Origin: a virus
IMG/VR virus record: IMGVR_UViG_3300017706_001583
Location: 1 to 28,142 of that record
Direction: 5' to 3' (one strand)
Length of the DNA stretch: 28,142 bases
The notes below the pieces were generated by a model. The model worked only from the letters and a program-made list of their open reading frames with translations, was not told the DNA's origin and did no database searches. Below are positions 1-9,300 of the stretch, one piece after another. How positions within the stretch are numbered: the stretch's first letter is position 1; each line of letters begins with the position of its first letter. The position numbers were made by a program, and so were the translations under genes.

Positions 1-382
1 CTAAAACTTCATATAAAAATTGATATTTAGTTTCAAAATAAGTTAATTCTTTTTTACTAGTAGCAAAATGTAAAATTGTACGTTTAAAATTTTCTTTAGG
101 TTCATTTTTAACTAATTCTAATAATTGTTTATTTGAACTCCAATAAGTTTTCCAATCCGATTCTTTTGAAACTATTTTAAATTTAGGAGGTCTACCTTTT
201 TGACCTTCAAACAATTTTAATTCTTTTTTTCCTAATTTTTGTTTACGAGTAAATACAAGAAATTTTTTACCAACATAAGATTTATTAGAAGGAATATGAT
301 CTATTCTATAAACAAACCCCATAATTTCTTTTTCTAACTGATTAATATCAGTTATTTTTTCTTTATTATATAACCAGGACAT
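1..382 (-). CDS. SegE-like GIY-YIG nuclease, N-terminal part, cut by window edge
   Basis: Reading leftward from the ATG at 382, 127 codons are open and the frame leaves the window at base 1. The protein has the layout of a GIY-YIG nuclease: GFVY at residues 22-25 stands for GIY, YVG at 36-38 for YIG, an Arg at 101 lies in the helix that usually carries the catalytic Arg, and a Glu at 117 fits the metal-binding Glu. The spacing, and ESDWKTYWSS at about 74-83, recall the SegE-like family of phage nucleases, some of which act in homing. The start codon shares its A with the TAA stop of the upstream structural gene (TAATG), so translation is probably coupled. Family recognition is from memory of the pattern; whether it is active or a homing enzyme is inference. 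Confidence 0.7.
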   Translation of the reverse strand, partial: MSWLYNKEKITDINQLEKEIMGFVYRIDHIPSNKSYVGKKFLVFTRKQKLGKKELKLFEGQKGRPPKFKIVSKESDWKTYWSSNKQLLELVKNEPKENFKRTILHFATSKKELTYFETKYQFLYEVL

Positions 383-1572
383 TATAAAGAATCAAATGCT
401 ACTTGAATTTCTAGATCAGCACTCATAGGAACTTTTGTGGGAACTGATAGTTTACCTATAGCTAATAAATTTTGATCATTATCATATAACCCTACTGTTG
501 TTATATAAGGACTAAAATATGATCCCGTTGCGAAATCTTTATAAACATAATTTGTTCCAGGAACAGCAGGTTGAGATTGACTACCTGATAATAATGAAGG
601 ATTTAATGAATAACCAAATTCATTTTCTCTTACAACACATTTATACTGATGTTCATATAATGTAACTGATGAGGACCATCCTATGGTTACATTTTGTAGT
701 TCATTTACACCAGATGCAAAACCATTTTGACCTCTTAATACTGCATTTCCAATATTAGCTAATTGTCCTTGTACAGACCCATAAGGGTTACTATCTGATT
801 CACTTATAGGGGTTAAAATAGCTAATCCATGTTCATAAGTTATATTACCACAATATTCATCTGGTATAGTTAATGGCCCTACAGTATTATTATACCCATA
901 TCTAAGGTTTCCATTTCCATCATCCCAAACAGTATATGTTTCAGTACCTCCATTGTAATTGTATACCATACTAAAACTTTGAGGTTCTATATTTTGTCCC
1001 CATAGTTTTGAAGGAATTGATATAGTTGAAATGAAATTATTATTAGGAGCACCTGATACATTTACAGTTTCTCCCATTAATGCAGTTCTAGTCTGGGTAA
1101 TAGTACTTGATAAATAATTACTATATTGAGGACTTTTTACTGCCCCAATAGGTATATTATTAGAACCACTAATACCTATATTGATATTATTATAATTAGC
1201 AAATGTATTATTTCTTTCACCTTCTAAACCATATAATAAACTGCCAGTTGCTACTAAACTTCCTGATTGACTTCCAAAGTAATTAGAATAATAAAGCTGC
1301 ATTGCACTTGAATAAACTGAATTTGTATTTAATTTATTTACAAATCCTGTAAAATTATTAGACCCTGAAACTGTACTTCCATTAAAAGCATTCCATAAAG
1401 TTTGTTGTGAAGTTTCAAATATAAGTTTATTAGTAGAAGGTTGGGTACCATAATAAACTTCAACTCCTACATTAGAAGCTGTTAAAGCATTCCCAGTAAA
1501 TCTAAATCCTTTATTTGCAAAAAAGGGAGTTATTACTATGTCCTTTGTAGTGAATTGTTTGTACGCTGACAT
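382..1572 (-). CDS. Virion structural protein, tail fibre or appendage type, 396 aa
   Basis: No enzyme motif, signal peptide or membrane segment is visible; the protein is rich in Ser, Gly, Asn and Thr, as phage fibre and decoration proteins are. Its C-terminus (about residues 311-376) carries two blocks shared with the protein of the gene just upstream (1578-2639): VVRENEFGYSLNPS, and later ITTVGLY followed by LLAIGKLS. The same blocks are common in structural proteins of uncultured marine myophages. A segment near 240-255 (CGNITYEHGLAIL) is also typical of this group. It lies 5 bp after its neighbour and overlaps the following nuclease start by one base. Virion location is inferred from neighbours and composition; receptor binding is possible but not shown. 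Confidence 0.7.
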   Translation of the reverse strand: MSAYKQFTTKDIVITPFFANKGFRFTGNALTASNVGVEVYYGTQPSTNKLIFETSQQTLWNAFNGSTVSGSNNFTGFVNKLNTNSVYSSAMQLYYSNYFGSQSGSLVATGSLLYGLEGERNNTFANYNNINIGISGSNNIPIGAVKSPQYSNYLSSTITQTRTALMGETVNVSGAPNNNFISTISIPSKLWGQNIEPQSFSMVYNYNGGTETYTVWDDGNGNLRYGYNNTVGPLTIPDEYCGNITYEHGLAILTPISESDSNPYGSVQGQLANIGNAVLRGQNGFASGVNELQNVTIGWSSSVTLYEHQYKCVVRENEFGYSLNPSLLSGSQSQPAVPGTNYVYKDFATGSYFSPYITTVGLYDNDQNLLAIGKLSVPTKVPMSADLEIQVAFDSL

Positions 1573-1577
1573 ACATT

Positions 1578-2639
1578 TTAGTAATCTAATTTAACTCTAA
1601 CAAGTAATTCTTTTGTAAAATCTTTAACTAATGGTCTACTTAATTTTGCTATAGCACATAACTCATTTGAAGCATTATATAAACCAACTGACGTAATAAA
1701 TGTTTGTGGGTTATTTTGCATAGTTGGCCATAATAAAGCCCCTGATGATCCAGTTACAAATGATGGGTTAGATGAATAATTAAATTCTGAGTTTTGAGCT
1801 CTAACAAAATAAAAATCAGATGCTAAGGTTTCTTGTGAGTTTAATCTAAAATAAGACCCACCAGGAGCTTTATTTAATACTTGACTTTTAGATATAGCTG
1901 TAAATAATTTACCCATATTAGCATCATTAGTATTTGGATTTCTTCCTGTACCTAAAGCTATTCCTCCATCTACACCTATACCTTTAGTTCCATCTAATGC
2001 TGCTCCATTTAATAATATTAAACCAACATCTGGTAAGAATAAACCATATGAACCTGATCCTGGTGAGTACCCATTAGAATTTAAACCTGTATAAACTGCT
2101 CCTTCTGATCCTGAAACTACTTGATATACTCTTCCTGCATTTCCAAAAACATTACCTGTAGTTATTTTGCTATTATCAGTTAAGGTTACTTCTCCTGTTC
2201 CTGTTAATGATAGAGCCATAGTACCTAATGCTAATGACTCTTTATATCTTGCTCTTTCAATTGGAAGAGCATAAAAATATGATCCTGTAAAATCACCAAA
2301 TATAAAAGGATCTATATCATCTCCTAATGCAATGTTTTGATATTGTCCAAATATAGTAGATGAAGGTGATTTACCTGGTACTAAAGCATTATAAGCTAAA
2401 CTACCACTACCTACTTCATCAGCATAAGCTATATCAAATTGAACTGTAGCTGTTGTATTTGCAGATGATGTTTGATATACATGAACATAATAATTTCCTG
2501 TATTACTTGCATTTTGAACTGATGATGTGAATGCTACAGCTAATCTTGGTTGATTTCCACTCCATACTGTTCCTGTTATAGAATCTATACTATTAATTAT
2601 ATCACCTGTTCCAAATTGTGTAAAAGCTCCGTTAGCCAT
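1578..2639 (-). CDS. Virion structural protein, paralogous C-terminus with next gene, 353 aa
   Basis: A Gly/Ser/Asn/Thr-rich protein with no catalytic motif. Residues 114-147 hold a block of the YFYALPIERARYKE type, and residues 276-334 hold FVRAQNSEFNYSSNPS then FITSVGLYN and CAIAKLS, the latter matching the C-terminus of the following gene product. Such blocks are typical of structural proteins of marine T4-like phages. The two genes are 5 bp apart and probably arose by duplication of a C-terminal module joined to different N-termini. The ATG at 2639 follows a run of A and T without a Shine-Dalgarno sequence. Likely a tail or baseplate appendage protein; the exact position in the virion is unknown. 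Confidence 0.7.
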   Translation of the reverse strand: MANGAFTQFGTGDIINSIDSITGTVWSGNQPRLAVAFTSSVQNASNTGNYYVHVYQTSSANTTATVQFDIAYADEVGSGSLAYNALVPGKSPSSTIFGQYQNIALGDDIDPFIFGDFTGSYFYALPIERARYKESLALGTMALSLTGTGEVTLTDNSKITTGNVFGNAGRVYQVVSGSEGAVYTGLNSNGYSPGSGSYGLFLPDVGLILLNGAALDGTKGIGVDGGIALGTGRNPNTNDANMGKLFTAISKSQVLNKAPGGSYFRLNSQETLASDFYFVRAQNSEFNYSSNPSFVTGSSGALLWPTMQNNPQTFITSVGLYNASNELCAIAKLSRPLVKDFTKELLVRVKLDY

Positions 2640-2661
2640 ATTTTTTGTATTTTAATTTTTA

Positions 2662-3312
2662 TTATTGCATTCCAGCTGATTTTCTCAGCTCAAATGGGAT
2701 TTGTGCTCTAGCTCCTGTGCTTCTACCTACAACTGTTAAAGTTGCAAATAATACATCTAAAGAACCAAATACATTAATTGATGTAGCAGTAAGTGTAAAG
2801 TCAGTTCCTGTTACTGTTTTAGAAACATTTGTTCCTAATGTAGTTTGTTGATTTAATGCTTCATTTGAATTAGCACCCCCACCAGTAATATTAGCATAAG
2901 TAATATTTGACATAGTTACAGTATAACCTTCTGCCTCTGATGCTACACCTGTAAATGTTTGAGTTTGTGGAGTAAATGATGGTAATAAAGTTTCTCCTGT
3001 TACCATTGAAATTTTTGCTGGTGCTTGGATAGTAGGCATAACTGCTGTTGAACGAGGTAAAGTAACTAATTTATACTTCATCGTTTGCAATTCATTAGGA
3101 AAAGCTTCTAATACAGGCATATTTTCAATTGCTTCTCCATAATAAGCAGATCCTGAAGGATGTGATGGATTATATAATGAATAATCTACTTCATCATCAG
3201 CTAGTGAAAATTGTGTTATATTAAAAGCATTACCACCTTGAGCTAGTAATTCTCTTCCTTTTTTTGTTAAAATAGCATCTACTGTTACTACTTGGTTATT
3301 TAAGTATCCCAT
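2662..3312 (-). CDS. Virion structural protein, VDAILTKKGRE family, 216 aa
   Basis: The N-terminus (VTVDAILTKKGRELLAQGG near residues 9-27, then FSLADDEVDYSLYNP near 36-50) is a pattern I recognise from structural genes of many uncultured marine myophages, where it sits beside fibre and baseplate genes. The rest is Thr-rich and probably beta-structured: a PTIQAPAKISMVTGETLLPS stretch leads into a C-terminal domain resembling an Ig-like fold (ANITGGGANSNEA, then VFGSLDVLFATLTVVGRSTGARAQIPFE). No enzyme signature is seen. It has its own upstream gap of 66 bp carrying the TATTTATAAT motif, so it may begin a transcript covering the three genes down to the nuclease. The precise role is unknown. 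Confidence 0.7.
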   Translation of the reverse strand: MGYLNNQVVTVDAILTKKGRELLAQGGNAFNITQFSLADDEVDYSLYNPSHPSGSAYYGEAIENMPVLEAFPNELQTMKYKLVTLPRSTAVMPTIQAPAKISMVTGETLLPSFTPQTQTFTGVASEAEGYTVTMSNITYANITGGGANSNEALNQQTTLGTNVSKTVTGTDFTLTATSINVFGSLDVLFATLTVVGRSTGARAQIPFELRKSAGMQ

Positions 3313-3328
3313 TTTTTATTAGTATTTT

Positions 3329-3338
3329 ATTATAAATA
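3329..3338 (-). promoter_or_regulatory. Candidate phage promoter motif TATTTATAAT
   Basis: On the coding strand the 66-bp gap before the 216-aa gene reads ACATATATTTATAATAAAAT. Its core TATTTATAAT, containing a perfect TATAAT, ends 16 bp before the ATG. The same 10-mer occurs before the genes starting at 16766 and 20316. Role as a promoter is inferred from recurrence and position. Confidence 0.5.
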
Positions 3339-3378
3339 TATGTATTTTTTGTTTCTAATCCAAATTATATTAAACATT

Positions 3379-6300
3379 TTAGCTACCTAATGTATCAGGG
3401 CTATCTTGTGTAAATACATTTTCAGATTTTAATTTATTAATTATCTTTTGAACATTTCTTTGTTGTATGTTTGTTAAATCATTTGGTATTAAATACCCAT
3501 CACCAGATAATGTTAAAGCACCTGCTGATCCTGAAGATTGGACTGCATTTAATATAACCCTATCATCTGCTTCTTGTCTTTTTCTTAAAGTTAAAGCAAA
3601 TATTTTTCCACTAGGAATTGGAATTTTTATATCATTTGGATTTGGAAATACTTTTACTCTATCAAATAAATATCCTGAATCCCAAACTTGACCACATGCA
3701 TCATCAGCTAGTGTTGCAGGGGCGTTTATAACTAAAGGTTGAATTGATGCTGAAAGTAACATTGCATTATTAGCATAAGAAGATCCTTGGAATTTTGAAG
3801 ATGAATAATTTGTTATATAATTAGTACCAATCATCCAACTTGCATTATTACCTAATGTTCCAGCACTACTACCATTAAATATAGACATAGTTAAACCAAT
3901 AATTCCAGATCCTGTAGGTGTTACACTACGACTACTAATGCCTGTTATTGATCCACTTAAATATCTTGGTGTAGTAGTTGTATTAGTATTTTCCATTGAA
4001 GTTAAAAGAAAAATATCACCATTATTCATTGATGCTTGATATTTATTAAGTAATGATCCATAGCTATAATAACCATCTGATGGAAGAGGTCCTGTAAATT
4101 CAGATGTAGTCCATTTACCTGGTGTACCACCACCACCCCCAGTTTGTGGAATAGCATCAATCATATTATAACTTGCTATTTCAAAAGTTACATTAGTAAT
4201 TGGATTACTTCCCACACTACCATCTTCCCACTCTTTAGTGTTTGTAAATAATTGAGGTGGTGTTTGGTGATAACCTAATACTGTAAAATCTTGATATGTT
4301 TTTGTTAAAGTAGAAGGATTTTGAGGATTAATTAAATACCCATAACTTACTCTTATTTCATCTCCTTTTTCAATTAGTATTTTTTGTTCAGGAATATCTC
4401 TATATTCTCTTAATTTAGATCCTGATATATTCCATCTGTAGTAATTTTCATTATTTTGTCTTTCTGCTGCATCTAATATTGGTAAAGATCCAGGTCCAAA
4501 AGTTGGTACTAATGCACTAGCTTCTCTTGGAGTTTTATAATATGCTATATTATTAGATGCAGGAATTAATGGTAAAGCTAAAACTGCTGCTGATGGACCA
4601 CCAAATTGATTTACAGGATCACCAGCTGCAGCAACTGGATGTGCTGGAGTTATGTTAGATGCTGTTATAGGGCATATATCTCCTAACTGTATTAAATTAT
4701 TAATAGTATTAAACATATTTAATACTGGTCCTTTAATTGCTTGGGGATTTGATGGAGGATTATTACCCGAATCATTATTAACAAACATTCCAGGTATTTG
4801 ATCTACAGGTCCTTGTAAATTAAGAATTCCAACATCTCTATTATTTTCATCTTTTAAACTTGAAGTATAAGCCATTAATACATTTTCATTAAGAGTATAA
4901 AAACTTGGATCCCCAGGATATGTTGATGATGCAGAAGGAGGTAAATTAATAACATCTTTCATTAATACAGAATTACCATTTACATTATTTTGATATGGAA
5001 AAACAGTTACACCAAAATATGATGCTGATAATTGTATTGAAGATGAATTTCCTCCAGTACCTTGAATGTTAGGATTTGCTATTGGGCTGATGGACTTATC
5101 TATAGCTTGTTTATAATCATACCAGTTTGGAAAATTATAATATTGAAGGAGTGTTAAATCATTTAAAGATCTTTCATTTGAAAAATATCCAATAAAATCA
5201 ATTCCTCCAGCATTAATTTCTCTAGGTCCTACACCTAAATTTGTATAAGTAAGTACAGTACCTCCTATATTATTAAATGTTTTATTAGATTGGTTGTAAA
5301 CAATAGTTGCTTCTCTTCCTACCATAAAAGTAGAAGACATTGGAGTTAAGTTTTCATTGCTACCATTTATTAAAGATGAAGTAATAATAGGTGATTGTTG
5401 ATCTAATATTTCTTCAAATGGTATTTGGATTAATTGATCTACATTAAAAGTAGTTGTACCAAAATATTCTTTACTTTCTAATGATGATTTAAAATGAGCA
5501 ATATTAATAGGATTTCTATCAATTACTGCTGTTTTACCATAGGAATAATCACCAGTCCAACTACCAGTTTCATTATTTACAAATCTAACTTTATTTTGGG
5601 TTAAAAGAAATGGTGGATTTGCTAAGCCAGTAATTCCTGTGTCTGATGATTTTCCAATTGCTAAACTTTCTGAAGGTATACCAGTGTAAAAATTATAATC
5701 TGCACTAAATAATTCAGTTCCAATATACCTAGGATTAATTACATTAGTTTGAGTATAATTACTATCAGGTACTTCTGCAAATTCTAATAAATTATCAGCT
5801 GTTCCTGTTCCTCTAAATCCTAACTCAGAAGAAGATACTAGTAAAGAATAATCTGCAGGTATTCCTAAAGTAGTAGGTTTAGCTCCTTTAATATATGATG
5901 GAGTAGGTGGGTCAAAATCTTGATCGAAGAAAAGTGAACTAGCTCTACTTTCTGTTACATTATTTATTATTGGGTTGTAAATTGAATTTTCAAATAATAC
6001 ACTTGCAGTTGGAAATATAGTAAAAGCATCGCGTGAAAAGAAATGCTTTGGAGCCATTGTATCATCAGGAAATATAATTTGTACGTTTTGTATTTGACTT
6101 TGCATACCAAGTGCTGAAAAGAACATTGCTGTTGTTTGTCCTGCTGCTTGAGTCCAAGTTCCTGTTATTGTTTGAGCTGCGGTTCCTCTAAAACTTAATC
6201 CTACACCATTTGCTGAACCACCTGGAGTTGCTAAAGAACTCAAACCAACGTTGTTATTGCTGTTACCTAAACCATCACTACTTAAATCTTTTATTTCAAA

Positions 6301-9300
6301 AGATATTTCATATTGTGCCCCAGGTGTTAAGTTTGTTATAGCATTTTGTAAATAAATAGTTGAAGATGCAGGCTCTGCTGCTCCACCTTGGAATCTAGTT
6401 GGAAATACATAATCTGAAGGATATGCTCCTCCTCCAGGTTGTACATCATCAGTTGCTTGACAAACCCCAACATTAGATGCATCAGCTGTGTTACCATTTC
6501 CACTCACATATTCACCATTTGAGGAAAATGCTGGGTCTGTAGTAACTCCTACTGCTGTTTCTTTAACAATTGCTGCTGTTAAATTGGCTCCTTGACCTTG
6601 TCCTGTAAAATTAGTTACTGATAGTTTACCATTATGACCAAATGATCCTTCTACTGATGCTTTAAATTGAGTAGCTGCGTCATTACTAGTTCCATCATTG
6701 TTACATTGTACTGATAGTAAACCATTTGTAAGTCCTGCTGTAGTAATAGTAATAGTTGCAGTTACTACACCACCTCCTTGTGCAGGAAAAGTACCAGTAA
6801 ATACATTACCTACTTCTACCCATAAAGTAGGATTTACTGTAGCTGCATTATTGTCAGTTACTGTTATAGAATCTACAATATTAGAACTTACTACAACAGT
6901 TGCTTCAAAGGCTAAAGCATTAGAAGGGGTAGTACGAGTAAAAATAACACCAGCAGTTGTGCCATTTGCAGGAGTACCTGTTACACTTAATGTTGATTTA
7001 TTATCAATTCTTACATTTTCAATTAATAACTTACCATTATTTGAATTTCCACTAACTCCTAACATTAAAGGAGAATTATTACCAATATTTAAATAAGTTC
7101 TTTCAGTACCATCAGTAGAGGTTATTGTTATACTTCTAGCGGCATTTGTTTGATTACCCATAGCTCTAAATAACATGGAGTCACTACTATTACCACCCGA
7201 TGCAGATCCTGAAATTGATATTCCTGGTGGGTCTCCTTTTAAACTACCAGTAGCTCTAATTGGAACTGCTACTGCTCCATTTGCTGTTGCTGTTGTAAAT
7301 CTTGAGGTATTATAAGGACCTGCTGCTAAATTTACTGTTGGTGGTGAAGCTCCTCCTCCAGGCAAATCATCAGGATTTAAATTTGTTCCATCAAGAAAAA
7401 TTCTATAAGGGTTGTATTGGGAAGGTATTGTTGGAATATTACTACCACTATATTCACCATTATAAAATTCATCTTGGATACTATGAGAGAGAATTTGACC
7501 AGTGAAATCATCTAAATAAGTCCAAGATTGAGTAAATGCTGTTATAGATGAAGTTGGTACATTGTACTTATTAATACTTCCCCCAGCACTACCTGTTAAA
7601 GTTTCTATAGGAATACTTCCAGATATTAATATATTTCTTAAAGCAATTGGACTATTATACCCAGCATATGGATCTCCTCCATCAATTTGAGATTCAGGTA
7701 CCCCATCAACTGATCCAGTTTCTGGTGTTATAGCGATAACTGTGTCCAGATTCATAGCGATCACCGCATCAGTTTTGTTTCGCTCTAATAGATGTTGTTT
7801 TACGATGATTCCTGTACTTAAACTAGTACGTGCTGGAACATAATTTTTTATTGCTTTAAATAATGATGTTTCATAAAATTTAATTAATCTATTATAATCA
7901 TATTCTTTTTCAATTATAGTTGGCAATCCAGTATATGTAGGATCATCAAATGTAACCCCTTGATATTTTTTAAAATAATCTTCTGCTATACGAGTTAATT
8001 CAGGATATCTATCTGAACTTTCAGATATAAATCTAGGATCAGCTATTGCATCAGAAACTACTCCATGTCCAAATGTAGCAATAATATCATCATTTATTTC
8101 ATTTTGAAATGAAAAACCAACTTCTAATGAATTTAAATCTTCAGTATAACTTGAACTTTGTTCAAATTCTTGTTGTATACTTCTAAAAGGTGATAATATA
8201 GTACCATATTCATTACCATCAATTACTTGAATTTTATTTTTAATTCTATTTCTAATACCAGCTGCTGGCTGGTCCATGTAATTTATTTCATTATTAGGTG
8301 CTAAGAAAGAAGATGATATTGCTTTATTATATAACCCATTTCTTCCTTGGTATGCAATACTATATTGAGATGAAGTTGCATTAAGTGTTGTAATAAAAGA
8401 TGAAGTATATAAAGTTCCTAATTTATTAACTAAAGATGGATGTACTGATCCTAAAGCACCTTTTCCTGCAAAAGTACTATTTCCCCCAAAATTAAGAGCA
8501 GCCATTAAACCTCCCTGGGCATTTGTGAAAGTTGTATAATTAGCACTACCACTAACATTATTATATTCTAATTCATTTCCTAATGGTAATCTAAAAGATA
8601 ATAAATCATAAGAACTACCTAATCCTGTATTTGAGTCTGCATGGCCTTGTATAGACTCAGGATTCATTACATAATCATTAAATTGAGATGAAGATAAAGC
8701 TCTTCTATAATATCTAAATTCTTGAAATGATCCTGAAAATCCACTACCAATATTTACACTATTAGTACCAGTACCAATAAATATGTTATCATTATTTACT
8801 CCATTATCCATCATTCCTCCTAAAACAAGAGCACTATATCCTTTTACATATGAATTTCCTGCAGGGTTAAAAGTAGTAACACCATGAATATCATTCCATG
8901 CTGCATTATAAGATGGTTGAATTGCTGAGATTAAAAGAGTTTCAGTTCCTTGAAAACCTATTTGATTACCATCATAACCTTCATATATGTTATTTGCTGT
9001 TTTTAATTGATATGTTACTGCAGTTGAATCTTGATTTGATGCTGATAAATGTGTAAGTCTTTGTAATTGTACTGACCACCAATTTCCATCAAAAAATGGT
9101 AATGATATTGGGGTTGTTGTTTTTACCCCACCATTAGCTATTGAACCTGATAAATGAAATGTTAAATTTCCATATTTAGAAGTAGTTGGCAATTGAGACC
9201 CATTAAATGACCCTGAATTAGATCCCGAATACGCTAATGTTACTGCAAAATCTGCAGTTCCATCATTTAAATTTCCTTTTACTAATAAAGATTGTGAAAA

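Noticed and set aside
6698-7096. 132-aa open frame on the plus strand inside the giant appendage gene
   Set aside because: It is antisense to a strongly supported gene, has no homology I can see, and its Val/Thr/Pro bias follows from the opposite strand of a Gly/Thr/Asn-rich coding region.
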